From positions 12,892,428 to 12,956,427 of the forward strand of contig OZ023194.1 of assembly GCA_963995505.1 (NCBI GenBank): a stretch of 64,000 bases of DNA, read 5' to 3'. Under the pieces are notes generated by a model. That model saw only the letters and a list, made by a program, of their open reading frames with translations. It was not told the DNA's origin and did no database searches. Made by a program: the position numbers and the translations under genes. Numbering within the stretch: the stretch's first letter is position 1; each line of letters opens with the position of its first letter. This DNA comes from Hypericum androsaemum. Lineage: Eukaryota > Streptophyta > Magnoliopsida > Malpighiales > Hypericaceae. Below, in pieces: positions 34,987 through 50,600 of the stretch.

Positions 34987-36543
34987 TGTTGGGTTTTATA
35001 AATACGAATCCTAGGTTCGTAGCAGCGGAAGATAAAATTTTTCACCAACACGAATCCTGATCATGGCAATATAACATAAAACAGATAACAATATAGTTAG
35101 AGAATTCTTACAGTGCGTTGTAGATCGAATCCTCAACTATAGTATCCACGTAGTCCTCGTCTACGAACTCTTGACAGTTGATATCTTCGAGAATTTGCTA
35201 GGAGAATTCTATATCGAAAATAACTACAGAATAATTTATTTCTAAGTTAATAAGCCGTAACCTATTGAACCTAGGAACTAATGTATACATAAAACTAACT
35301 ATAACAACTCCTAATAGGAGTGTTATACGTGAATGCCAAGGCTGTAAGCCCTTGGCTTGGCTTACGTAGCCACCAAGGCAGTAAGTCCTTGCTTCTACGT
35401 TTTCTCTTTTGGGTTTTGAGCCCAACTTGACCTTTTCAATATGTCCAACACTTAATTAGTTTTACTATATATTAATTAAATCTAATTTAATTAATCAATT
35501 CTAATTCTATCTAATAGAATCATAATATTTCTCTATAGATTAAATATTCTTGATCAAATCAATATTTAATCTAATTAACTTCAATTCGTAAACTAAGACT
35601 ACTTGTTGTGTGACCCATAGACCCTCACATATCAAGCAATTAGTCAAACTAATGGTCTTAGTCGAACCCTAGACAATAGACCAGACAATCTCAACATACA
35701 TTGCGAGGATACTGCAACTACCTGTAACGTGAAGCTCACAGTGATACGGTCCTTTTATTCGCGAATACTCGATTAAGTCTTGAACATGATTAAGTATCTA
35801 TTCAAATAACTTAATCATATTATCTCATTATACTAATTGATCATATTGTCACTTTTAGACACCATTCTAAAAGTGACGTGCATTGGCCAATAACTAACGA
35901 TCCAATTAGTTATGAGAAGACAAGTATTCTCTCCAAGTATATTTGAGGAATGAATCATATTCTTGGCTCAACTACCACGCACATGCACTTTGTGATGTAC
36001 CTAACACATGCCGTATCTACCCGTCAGGAGTGCAAGCGTTGGTCATGGTCAAAGTCTATCACTCCGTACATGTCGTGCGTATTGACCTCAAGTCGGAGGA
36101 CTATTATACTACTCCATAAACTGATACTTCCGTAGACACGTAAATAGAATACACCAAACAGTTTCTCGGTCGGGCATGCCAATACTCTCCAAAGTATCTG
36201 TGCATCCATCATGAAATACATAGTATCTCGTAGTTGTGAGAACCACTACATCCTCTAAGGATATGATGCAGATCGCACACCAATCTCAATCGCATCTTCG
36301 ATATCCCATTCTCGATGATCATTGATTGTGGCTGTTTAAGAACCATGTTCATAGTCATCTGAGATCTCACATTCTCAATGACAATATTAGTTCATGGGAA
36401 CACTAACATGATATATACAAACAATCAAATAATATATTCAATGAGTGTAATGCCGAGTATTATAAATTAATAATACGAAATAACTGAATGTGATCAAGTA
36501 CAATGCCCTTACTAGGATTGTCTCTAGGACATATATACTAACA
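34987..36543 (-). repeat. 5' LTR of copia family 1 (1557 bp)
   Basis: Partner of the LTR at 28185-29773. On the minus strand it should carry the element's promoter. A third copy of the same LTR, in the other orientation, lies at 44776-46877 with its last bases at 52927-52937. Confidence 0.93.
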
Positions 36544-36857
36544 ATTTAGTCCCTGGTTAAAACATTGCACATCAGTACATCACACTGTGGTACATCACAA
36601 TGACAAATCACACAACGACATATTACAAGGACACACAAACTATAATTTGTAATGTGTAGTTAAAAAATTGATGTGCTGACATGTGATATGCCAACATTTT
36701 CCATGTTGTCCGATTGGTGATGCTGGACCAGCTTCATCGAATGCAACTCCATTGGCGACAATACAACCAAGACTCCCAAGTCTGAAAATATGTAATTATT
36801 GATTTATTTCCACTTTTGTCAAAAAAAAATGTTTTTGTTGGTATCTTTATAAAAGAT

Positions 36858-37007
36858 ACTCGAATTAGGCAACTTTAATTACGGAAATTAAATTGAAAAA
36901 TATGAAACAACATAAAATTGAAGCATATTATTACTCGAATTAGGCAACTTTAATTACGGAAATTAAATTGAAAAATATAAAACAACATAAAATTGAAGCA
37001 TACTTTT
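36858..37007. repeat. 75-bp tandem duplication
   Basis: The unit beginning ACTCGAATTAGGCAACTTTA at 36858 is repeated at 36933 with one or two changes. No coding frame or known element. Confidence 0.9.
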
Positions 37008-37794
37008 ATCAAATAATAATTACTACGCATTATTTGTCAATTTGAGGGACAAGGTTCTGGTTGTAATTAATAATCGATTAATTAAAGGATAAAAAAACTC
37101 ACAAATTCCTATGTTTTAATATACTATATTAGGAGGTCCAATTCTTTTTTTGGCAGAAAAAAACTTCATTAATAAAAAAAACAAACGAGTAGGAACCTAC
37201 CTCCTACTAATCTCACATAATGGACAGTTAGGGAGGTGGAGTTCCCTGATCAATAGATATGAGATCCAATTCATAGTAAAATAGTCCCTAAGTTTTTTAA
37301 AATTGAACTCGTTAGTTCTTTTAACCAATTTTTGTGTAAGTAGAATACAACCTGAAATTATCAAAATATCTACATCACATTAAAACTTCAAAATAAAACT
37401 CCATTTTAAAAGACCATCGATCCACACAAAAAAACCAAACTTAGAACACCCTCCTATGTCAAACGAACTAAACTCAAAGCACCCTCCTATGACAAACGAA
37501 AGTTTTACCGGTTGCAGGCACCTATGGTTGAAGGGGTTTTTTTTAAAGTAAATTTGTATATATTAAAACTTGGGAAATCTCGAGAGGAGTATCCAATACA
37601 AAGCCTCGATGACATTTCAATCGCAATTAACCAAAAAGTAATTGCAAATGAAATCTCAAAAAGTTCTGCTTATGTTATACCCCCAAATATAAAAGTAATT
37701 GTTGATTACTAATGCCACTCATGTAATTCGTCCAAGTCAGCCACTATTGTCTGTGAAATAAGATCCCGCTGATCGGCTCTTCATAATTTACTTT

Positions 37795-37985
37795 CTTCCC
37801 ATCGAAAATGATTTTGTTTCAATGATTCTAAATTTCCCACAAAATGGCACCAAATAGAACCCTCCATACATTCCTTAGAGGGCCAAAACCCACCAAGACC
37901 ATCCCAGGTCGATAAAGCTGTTTCCATAGTTAAGAAACCCGCCCAATTTTGACCAATCAAACTAACAAAGAAATTTCATATCTGC
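37795..37985 (-). mobile_element. LINE-like reverse-transcriptase C-terminal scrap (tentative)
   Basis: On the minus strand one frame gives GPLRNVWRVLFGAILWEI followed by a stop and NKIIFDGKK. This resembles the end of plant LINE ORF2 proteins, where a W..(L/V)F.AILWEIW..RN block follows the zinc-binding reverse-transcriptase region. It is short, interrupted and unsupported by other LINE features. Confidence 0.35.
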
Positions 37986-39095
37986 GATGAGAACTTTTTT
38001 TTTAAAGGTAAATTATTACACGATGATATTGCCAAGGTTTGAACCTTGAACCTCTTAGATATTTACAACGTCTTGTACTGTTAAGCTACAAGCCCTTTGA
38101 CAACTGCGATGAAAACTTGCAGTGTAAAAACAAATGGTTGCAAGTTTCATTTTGGTTTAAGGGGATTCTTTCAAGATTTACGGGTTCATTTCTTATTTAC
38201 GGTTGATGCATTAGACTGTAATCATAGGAAATTGCACTTGGAGTACCTATACATCAGAGTTGGTTTGGTGGGTTACTTCCTTCTTTTTATTCTATTTTTT
38301 TTGGAGTAGATGAACACATTACTTCAAAAAATTTGCGCTTGTAGCAACAGCACCATGCACCTAAGTAGCGTAAAAAATAAAAAAGGTACTATACAAGCCA
38401 AAAAAAAAAGAGTTTGGAACTTTGGGTTGGCCTTGGCCCTTGGCAGCATGTGCAGCGTTTTCTGGAGTAGATGAAAATTTTATTTTATTTTGGAGTTTCA
38501 AATTTTAATTGATGTCAGAATATTCTGGTAATTTCATTTTGTAATCTAACAGAATTTTAAACAAAAATTGGTAAGAGAGACTGATGAGTTTAATATTTTA
38601 AAATTTAGGAACTATTTTACTAAGTAATAGTACATTATATTAAAATTTAGGAATTTGTAATTTTTTCCCTTAATTAAATTATGATTTGAAATACTCTGTA
38701 CTTACTCTAGTAATTGGTTAAATTGAGATTTAATAAGGGCGCTACGATTGAGTGGTCGACATGGTTGTTCCCGCTTAGCTTAGCCTGTTGTAATAGCTTA
38801 CGAAGGTCAAACCAATGGACCGACCGACCAATAGCATCCATTCTTTATCCCAAGTTTGACCTCGTCATTTACTTGGAAAAATTTTGCACTCCAATATGAC
38901 CTAGTAACCTCTCAAAAAAATATGACCTAGTAAAGAAGTATATGGAGACGAAAAAATAATTCAGAAAAGATTGCTGGAAATTTGGACTAAATGGAATTGA
39001 AAACCACCTGCCTCGAGACTTTTGTATTGGGAGGAAACTTCAAAGATATAATAAGATCCATGTCAGATATTCTCAACGTAATTTTCAGCTGGCAA

Positions 39096-39540
39096 CATGG
39101 TGGGGTCCGATTATTGCGGCTGCAACTCTTCTACTTTTTATCCCCGATTATTGCGGCTTCAACTCTTCGACCTTTTGTCGCGCACCGGATTTGATCGCGG
39201 ACATGTATTTTTGTTCAGGACCATTTTGGAATACGCATTGGATTGCTCAGTTATGATACAATGGATCGCTCAGTTATGATATAATGGGTCGCTCGAAGCG
39301 GTCCCAATTTTTCTCTGGTACACGCTGGGTTGGTCAATTATGATACAATAGTTCGCTCAGTTATGATACAATGAGTCGCCCAGTTATGATGCAATGAGTC
39401 GTCCGAAGCGGTCCCAATTTTTTCAGAATACGTGTTGGTTAGCCTAGTTATATTACAATGGTTCGTGCAATTATGATACAATAGTTCGCCCAATTATGAT
39501 ACAATGGATCGCCAGTTATGATGCAATGAGTTGGATCCAG
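39096..39540. repeat. minisatellite with higher-order structure
   Basis: A 22-24 bp unit, CAGTTATGATACAATGGATCGC and variants, recurs about ten times from 39246 to 39533. It is grouped into blocks that each begin with GAAGCGGTCCCAATTTTT (39296 and 39406), a period of about 110 bases. On the left (39104-39180) CCGATTATTGCGGCTTCAAC also occurs twice. Confidence 0.85.
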
Positions 39541-41191
39541 GATGGTCCTGGAAACATGATTCTTGGACAAAATCCGGTCCCCTTTTGTCCCCAGCTCAAC
39601 TTGTTTAGTCATTTCATATTTAGGCTTAATAGCTATGGTTATTCAACTTATTCAGGAGTTACCGACAACCACTTATATCAAATATTAATGTATTTATTTT
39701 AGTTTAATCGAGATATTTTTAGTTCGACATCTTGCGAACGCATCAACATTAAATAATTATTGAGGGAGTTTTGCCATCTTTTAGTAATATATTATTTTAT
39801 TTAGTCAAATGTGTCTATACAATCTTTAAAAAAAGTGTCTATACAAATTACAAGTACAACCATGGAAGCATGTTGTCTACATAGTGGTTGACGTTGAATT
39901 TTCTTCTTCCTTGTTGTTTAGTACTCCAAGTATGCATATGCTATCAGTAGCACATTTTGGTTTCTTTATTGCAATTGGATTTGGGAGGAGTTGACATTCT
40001 TTCTTTATGCGTGCATGTGTTAAATTAGTTTTTTTTTCTTCTGATGGTATTTAGATATTTAGTAAATTGACTAATTCATATTAGAATCTGATAAGATCCC
40101 AGAAAATTTTTAACACTAATATATTCTTGTACTGAAATTTGTAACTATTGGTTAAACGACAACAACGTCTGTCAGTTGATGTATGTGTTTGATGACATCG
40201 TTAAATTAGTTTAGGCTATCGTGCTTAGGAGCTCTTACCCTTTCTAGTTTAGGAGGAGAGGTTTGAAACTACGGGTCAAACGCCGCACGTCTTGTTTCCC
40301 TATATAGGACGGTGTTTGGTGATATTTTGAGATTGCTCGAAATATTTCAAGAAGAAGAGAAAAAAATAGTACCAAAAACCAAAATTTCTTGAGATAAATA
40401 TCCAAGAAACCAATTCCACCAAAACCAATTCCCAAGATACCAAGAAAGTGAGGTCTACCTTTCAAAAAAAAGACAGTGAGGTCCGATCAACAATGGAGCT
40501 GTGAGCAAGTAAGCAAGGATGGTAATAGTTGATGTTGGTGGTGACCACCATGAAGTTGGATGTGAAGTGGAATAAAAAGGTGAAGAAGATACATATATAG
40601 AATTCTTTTTCTGACATATATAATGCTCATCTTTTAAGTTTACTTGGCTATTTCTATTTTGTTTTCTGAATTGAGAATGTAGCGAATAAGCCAACTTCGT
40701 GGAACATGTTGAATTACAAAAAGAAATTCATATTGTCATAACCGGACACCGTTGGATCGACTGTCTAGGGTTTGAGCGGGGTTGAACTGCAGCTGTAATT
40801 TTCCAAAGAGACCATCTTAGACCATAAAAGAAAGATTTAAATAGAACCCATTTTAATTACTTGAAATCTTCACATGTATATACTTGAACTGTTTCCCAAG
40901 GATACAAGCAGTGAACATGGTGATTCCCTTTGCATTCTTTCTTCTTTATAATCTATACTCTAATAGGGAAGAATTCAACATTGTTGGACCCTATTCAGGG
41001 GCGGTTCTCTTAATGGTATTTTTCACATTCGTAAAGCTTCAACTCAAGACTTATTCAAGTGAATTCGAATCTCTTAATACTTGGACCAAGTCCTATTAGT
41101 CACTATAATAGGGATTAGGGCTCGGAGAACTAGGATTTTCAGGATCTTTTCGGTTTGCACCTGTTTAGATTAATTATTTTTTAGATTTATC

Positions 41192-41751
41192 TTGACCAAT
41201 CCTAAGTAGTTTTGTCTTTTAGTTTAAGATTGATGTTTCCTTTTTACCCCTTTTCGGGGCTAATTTAATTATCTACATTTCGTTGTAACATAAAATAATG
41301 GAAAATATAGTATCATGCTCCTTAAGTTTACAATTTGACCTTGAAAAATTAATTCAAAATATGTATTAATTAATCAACCCCTTATCAGGGTTAATCAGTA
41401 TAGTTTTCAAATTTTGAGAGTTCAATTAAATTGGCTTTCCCATCAGTGCAAAATTTAGGTGCCTCGTAAAATTATATAAACTTTTTTTTTATTTAATCGC
41501 TTCTCCTACCATATGAAGGAAAGAAATTCCTTATAGAACTGGGTCATGTACTACACAACAACAAAATATTCTTCTTTTTGAAAAATTAATCAGAGCCACT
41601 TTCAATGTTGAAGCCAACCAATGGGATGCTGCCAATTTTAATTTTGGGCATCTAGAAAGTCGTCGCCCTGTTCTGATGGACTTAATTTTATTCTGGTCTT
41701 ATTTTTTTATTTTTTTGTTTTTATAAACCTTTTGTTCGTAATTTTTTGACT
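41192..41751 (+). promoter_or_regulatory. three W-box-like sites upstream of the WRKY gene
   Basis: TTGACC at 41192-41197 and 41335-41340 and TTGACT at 41746-41751 match the W-box core TTGAC(C/T), the site WRKY proteins bind. WRKY genes often carry them and regulate themselves. The core is only six bases, so three in 1.1 kb is weak evidence. Confidence 0.3.
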
Positions 41752-42318
41752 ATTATCATGTGGTATGCAAATAATGCCAACGACTTTCTGGATATGCCAA
41801 AATATTCAACGAAAGAGTCACAGCATTGATTGAGCTATATACACAAACTGGAATTGGTGCTCAAACTTATTATTTGGTTCGTCAATATAAATCTATCTCA
41901 ATCCACAAACACTTAGATCAACTCTTCATAAAATTATTCTAATTTATTTCAAGCTCGAGTCATTGTAAACACAACAGTATTAAATACTTATTGAAAAAAC
42001 TTAGTCGTCATTCAAAGATCATGTATGAGTCAAGTTTGAATTAGTCGGTCGAGTAGATGTCCCAACTATTATTTGATTTTAACAAAAAAATATAACTCTA
42101 TTTCAGGCCATAAAAATCTTGATGTGCTTCTATACCAATCTTAGTTAAGGGGGGAAAAAGGATTCACAAATATATATCCAGACCATTTTTCTTCTTCCAT
42201 ATATAGCTCTTCTATTGTAGTTTCATCTTTCACTTCACTGATTGATTGATTCTGATTCTGATTCTTTTATCCTAAAACATAGCTAGTGGGTGGTACTTCT
42301 AACAAGGAAGCTACTTCC

Positions 42319-44757
<2,439 letters not shown>

Positions 44758-44775
44758 ATTAACGGAAGTCTATTG

Positions 44776-46537
44776 TGTTAGTATATATGTCCTAGAGACA
44801 ATCCTAATAAAGACATTGTACTTGATCACATTTAGTTATTTCGTATTATTAATTTATAATACTCGGCGTTACACTTATTGAATATAATGTTTAATTATTT
44901 GTGTATATTCATGTTAATGTTCCCATGAACTAATGTTGTCGTTAAGAATGTGAGATCTCATATGAACATGAACATGGTTCTTAAATAGCCACAATAAATT
45001 ATCATCGAGAATGGGATATCAATGATGCGATTGAGATTGGTGTGCGATCTGCATCATATTCTTGGAGGATGTAGTGGTTCTCACAACTATGAAATACTAG
45101 GTATTTCATGATGGATGCACAGATACTTTAGAGAGCATTAGCATGCCCAACCGAGAAATTATTTGGTGTATTCTATTTACGTATCTTCGAAAATATCAGT
45201 TTGTGGAGTAGTCCAATAGTCCTCCGACTTAAGGTCAATACTCACGACATGTACGGAGTGATGTACTTTGACCATGACCAACGCTTGCACTCCTGATGGG
45301 TAGATACGACATGTGTTGGGTACATTATGAAGTGCATGTGCGTGGTAGTTGAGACACGAATATGTTTCATTCCTCAAATAGACTTGGAGAGAATATTTGT
45401 CTTCTCATAACTAATTGAATCATTAGTCATTGGCCAATGCACGTCACTTTTGGAATGGTATCTAAAAGTGACAATATGATCAATTAGTAGAATGAGATAA
45501 TATGATTAAGTTATTTGAATAGACACTTCATCATGTTCTAGACTTAATCGAGTATTCGTGAATGAAATGACCATATCCCTATAAACTTCACATTATAAGT
45601 AGTTGCAGTATCCTCGCAATATATCTCATATGTTAAGATTGTCTGGTCTATTGTCTAGGGTTCGACTAAGACCATCAGTTCGACTAATCGCTTGACATTT
45701 GAGGGCCTATGGGTCACACAATAAATAGTCTTGGTGTATAGAGTGATGGACTTTGACCATGACCAACGCTTGCACTCCTGACGGGTAGATACGACATGTG
45801 TTAGTTACATTACGAAGTGCTTGTGCGTGGTAGTTGAGCCAAGAATATGATCCATTCCTCAAATAGACTTTGAGAGAATACTTGTCTTGTGATAACTAAT
45901 TGAATCGTTAGTCATTGGCCAATGCACGTCACTTTTGGAATGGTGTCTAAAAGTGACAATATGATCAATTATTATAATGAGATAATATGATTAAGTTGTT
46001 TGAATAGACACTTCATCATATGCTAGACTTAATGAGTATTCGCGAGTATTCGACAATCTCAACATATGAGGTACGTTGCAATGATACTGCAACTACATAT
46101 AATATGAAGTTCACAATGATATAGTCATTTCATTGCAGTTGCAGTATCATTGCAACGTAGCTCATATGTTGAGATTGTCTGGTCTATTGTCTAGGGTTCG
46201 ACTAAGACCATTAGTTCGACTAATCGCTTGACATGTGAGTGTCTATGGATAACACAACAACTAGTTTTAGTTTACGAATTGAAGTTGATTAGATTAAATA
46301 TTGATTTGATCAAGAATATTTAATCTATAAAAAAATATTATAATTCTATTATATTGAATTATAATTATTTAATAAAATTATATTTAATTAAATAATATAT
46401 ATTAAAATGTTGGACATGTTGATTAGGTCAAGAAAATACAAATTGGGCTCAAAGCAAAAAGGGAACAAGTCCACGTTGAAAGCCACTAAAGGCTTCCAAC
46501 TTGTTGCCAACGTTACTTTTCCTATTAGATAGGAATT

Positions 46538-46592
<55 letters not shown>

Positions 46593-46877
46593 TTGGTCTA
46601 GGTTGCTGTACACAACAAATAAACCTAGACAAAAATTGGTTTCTCTAGTTAATCTTCGATAAAGAATTCTCCTAGCGAATTTTCGAATATTTTAACTGTC
46701 AAGACTTCATAGACAAGGACTACGTGGATACTATAGTTGAGGATTTTATCTACAACGCACTGTAAGAATTCTCTAACGATATTGTTATCCTGATTTTATG
46801 TTATACTGCTATGATCAGATTCGGTGTTGGTGAAAAATTTTAACTTCCGCTGCTACGAATCCGAGATTCGTGTTTAT
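44776..46877 (+). mobile_element. LTR of copia family 1 in reverse orientation, split by a nested element
   Basis: The sequence matches the LTRs at 28185-29773 and 34987-36543 in inverse orientation, from TGTTAGTATATATGTCCTAG to CGAATCCGAGATTCGTGTTTAT. Its last bases (TTTATAAAATCTAATA) lie at 52922-52937, beyond the younger element that interrupts it. It is longer than the other LTRs because a block of about 480 bases (around 45255-45560) is repeated at about 45735-46040. It also has a palindrome near 46050-46185 and its own (TA)n tract at about 46540-46588. No internal region of the element accompanies it, so it is best read as a solo LTR. Confidence 0.88.
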
Positions 46878-47607
46878 TGTTGGGTTTTGAATGCATTTTT
46901 TAATGCATTTGGCCCAAAGTGGAAAGGCCCAAAGTGGAGGCCCAAAAGGGAAATGAATGGAGCAATACCACATTGCTTAGAGCAAGGAGGATTTCCTTGT
47001 TTATAAGGAATTCCCCTCCTTGCCTCTCAACTTGATTGGCTACCCAAAAGGCTGACCCACCGCTAGCTGCCTGCGAGGACGGTGCTTCGCACCGTCCGAG
47101 CATGAGAACGTGCTCGCGCACGTGCGCATGGCGCATTGGACGCAGTTCGCAATGGGCGCTTTGTGGCGCACTTGGCACTTCGCACGTGCAGCCTGGCGCG
47201 CCTGGAAGGGTCCAGAAGCCACCGAAGGGCCACGAGCGCAGCCAGGCAGCCTGTTGGCCGAGCGGACGCGTCCCTTCGGGGTGGCTGCCTCCCTGCCTCC
47301 TCCAGCCTATAAATAGGCGTGCCATTCTTGCCATTTCCTCGAGCATTGTTGTCTTCTCCTCTTCCCCCGTTCTTCACTTAGAAAAGAGTCCGAAACTTCT
47401 GGGTATATAAGGGTTCGCCCAAAAGTTTCGAGATACGTGTGCAACGGTCTTGGAAATACCCTAAACAGTCGTTGTATCTTGGGGACGATTGCCGAAGCCC
47501 ATACCGCACTAAAATATACGGGGCAATCTCGTCTTACGGAGAAAGTGTCCAACACTTGCCTCGACTGAAGTAGATCCTAATCAAGTACACCACTCTGACA
47601 AACAACA
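46878..47607 (+). repeat. 5' LTR of copia family 2 (730 bp)
   Basis: It has a TATA box TATAAATA at 47308-47315 and a perfect 9-bp stem GGACGGTGC/GCACCGTCC with loop TTC at 47077-47097. The middle is markedly GC-rich. Confidence 0.95.
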
Positions 47608-47635
47608 ATCGTAAGACGAGATTGTGTACTTGAAG

Positions 47636-50600
47636 ATGGCATCGACAAGCTCAGCACCAGTGCCAGCGGTCCTGAGAACTGTCCACGCCGAAAGGCCGGC
47701 CAAGTTCAACGGTACCGAATTCAAAAGGTGGCAACAGAAGATGTTGTTCTACCTGACAACGCTCAACCTGGTTCGATTTCTGAAGGAAGAGGCTCCGAAG
47801 GTAGCGAAAAATGAGGCAGATCAACAGAAGATCAACGCCCTCGATGCATGGAGTCACAACGACTTCCTATGCCGGAACTACGTCTTGAATGGACTAGACG
47901 ACATGCTCTACAATGTCTACGCGGAAGCTAAGACCGCTAAAGAGCTGTGGAGTTCACTCGAGAAGAAGTACAAAATGGAGAATGCCGGGACGAAGAAATT
48001 CATCGTCGGACGATTCCTCGACTTCAAGATGGTGGACTCCAAGAAAGTCATCGACCAAGTGCAAGAGTTGCAGCTGATCCTTCACGAGATCCAAGCCGAA
48101 GGGATGCAACTCAGCGAGTCCTTCCAAGTAGCTGCGATGATCGAGAAGCTCCCCCCCGCTGTGGAAGGACTTCAAGAGCTACCTCAAGCACAAGAGGAAG
48201 GACATGGGCCTAGAAGACCTGATACTGAGACTAAGGATCGAGGAAGACAACCAAAAATCCGAAGTCAAGCAAGGCAAGGCCAACTCTGAGACCACCGTGC
48301 ACCTCGCTGAGGGAAAAAGTGGCAAGAAGAGGAAGAAGTCCGAGGATAAGCAGAAGGAGCAAAAGCCCAAGAAGAAAAAGATCAAGGGCGACTGCTACAA
48401 CTGCGGAAAACCCGGACACATGGCTAAGGACTGTCGCCAGCCGAAGAAGGATGACCAAGGAAGGGCTAACCTGGCTGAAGACTTATCCCAGATGAATCTG
48501 TCAGCCGTAGTGTTTGAAGCCAACCTGGTGGACAATCCGAGAGAGTGGTTCGTGGACACTGGAGCTACCCGCCACGTCTGCTCGGACAAGGAGATGTTCT
48601 CGAACTATATCCCGATCATCGGACGAAAGCTGTTCATGGGAAACTCCGCAACGTCCAAGATCGTTGGTCTGGGAAAGGTGGTCCTGAAGCTGACCTCAGG
48701 AAAGGAGCTGACCCTCAAGGATGTGCTGCATGTCCTGGACATCCGCAAGAACTTAGTCTCTGGCTCACTGTTTAGCAAAGCCGGTCTTAAGCTTGTATTT
48801 GAGGCTGATAAGTTTGTACTGACCAAAGCGGGTCAATTCATAGGAAAGGGTTATCTAGAAAGGGGGCTATTTAAGATGAATGTAATAACTGTACATTGCA
48901 CCTTTAGCGGTGAAAATAAAGTTAATGCTTCTTCTTACTTGGCCGAGTGTTCTAATTTATGGCATGGTAGATTAGGACACGTAAATCTAAACTCGCTAAG
49001 AAAGTTAGTAAGTTTAAATTTATTACCGAATCTAGAGTTCAACCCATCCGATAAATGTGAAGTATGTGTGGAGGCTAAAATGACCAAAGCACCTTTCCAT
49101 TCAGTGGAAAGAAGTACTACGCCTTTAGAATTAATTCATACGGACACTTGCGATATGAAACACGTGCAAACTAAAGGCGAGAAGAAATACTTCATCACGT
49201 TTATCGATGATTGCACGAGATACTGTTACGTATATCTCCTAAAGGGCAAAGACGAAGCTCTTGATGCTTTTAAGAGATATAAGAATGAGGTTGAAAATCA
49301 ACTCAGCGTAAAAATCAAAATGATCTGAAGTGATCGAGGAGGAGAATATGTAGCTCCGTTTGAGGAACTCTGTCAAGAACATGGCATTATTCATCAGACG
49401 ACTGCTCCATACTCACCTCAATCGAATGGCGTAGCTGAACGCAAAAATCGAACTATTAAGGAGATGATGAACGCTATGTTGATTAGCTCGGGCTTACCCC
49501 AGAACATGTGGGGGGAAGCTGTGCTCTCAGCTAACCACATTCTAAACAAATTGTCACACAAGAAAAGGGATAAAACCCCATATGAACTATGGAAAGGAAG
49601 GGAGCCTTCCTACGGTTACCTTAAAGTGTGGGGGTGCCTAGCAAAGGTCGAAGTACCTAAGCCTAAGCAGGTGCGAATAGGACCCAAGACCATTGATTGC
49701 ATCTTTATCGGATATGCGCAAAATAGTAGTGCTTATCGATTCTTGGTGCATAAATCTGAAAACCCTGAGATAAATACGGGAATGGTCATAGAATCAAGGA
49801 ACGCAATATTTTTTGAAGATAGCTTTCCTAATAAGGAAAGAAAGGAAGCAAGTCCGAAGAAAAGGGCTCACGAGACTACGCAAGGGTCAAATCAGAAAGA
49901 TGATGAACCTAGACATAGTAAACGGACGAAGGTAACCAAATCTTTCGGTCCGGACTATCTAACCTATGCGTTAGAAGATGAACCCAGGACAATCCAAGAG
50001 GCATTGTCCAGTCCAGATGCTCCTCTCTGGAAGGAAGCTATCAATAGTGAGATAGAATCCATTATGCAAAACCACACATGGGAAATCGTGGATCTCCCAC
50101 CGGGCTGCAAACCTTTGGGATGCAGGTGGATCCTAAAAAGGAAATACAAAGCTGATGGATCAATCGACAAGTACAAAGCTCGATTGGTAGCTAAGGAGTT
50201 CAAGTAGAAGGAGGGATATGATTTCTTTGACACGTATTCACCGGTCACAAGAATCACATCGATTAGAGTACTCATAGCTGTTGCAGCACTCTATAACCTC
50301 GAGATCCACCAAATGGATGTAAAAACAGCTTTCCTAAATGGAGAACTGGAATAGGAGATATACATGGAGCAACCTGAAGGGTTTGTGGCTCCCGGTCAAG
50401 AGCATAAAGTATGCCGACTAGTCAAGTCACTATACGGGCTAAAACAAGCGCTGAAACAGTGGCACGAGAAATTTGACAGAACAATGTTGTCAAATGGATT
50501 TAAGATCAATGAGTGCGATAAATGTGTTTACATTAAGGGCACACCTGAAGCTTACGTAATTGTATGTCTCTATGTAGATGACTTACTAATTATGGGAAGC

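Larger units (their letters stand above)
28185..36543 (-). mobile_element. Ty1/copia LTR retrotransposon, family 1, decayed
   Basis: The element reads on the minus strand: 5' LTR 36543-34987, tRNA-Met-type primer site, about 1.5 kb of leader without coding capacity, remains of gag, integrase, reverse transcriptase and RNase H, a purine tract AAGTGGGAGATT (29785-29774) and the 3' LTR 29773-28185. Domain order (integrase before reverse transcriptase) makes it Ty1/copia. LTR ends are TGTTAG...CTAACA (TGTTAG...CCAACA at the other). The flanks ATTTG (28180-28184) and ATTTA (36544-36548) are probably a 5-bp target duplication with one change. Stop codons and shifts in pol show that it is not autonomous. 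Confidence 0.92.
36544..42318. other. long intergenic region before the WRKY gene
   Basis: No functional gene is supported in nearly 6 kb. Listed separately are a 75-bp tandem duplication, a LINE-like scrap, a minisatellite and W-box-like sites. Short CACCCTCCTATG(A/T)CAAACGAA(A/C) repeats occur twice at about 37447-37502. The rest is AT-rich single-copy-looking DNA. Confidence 0.5.
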
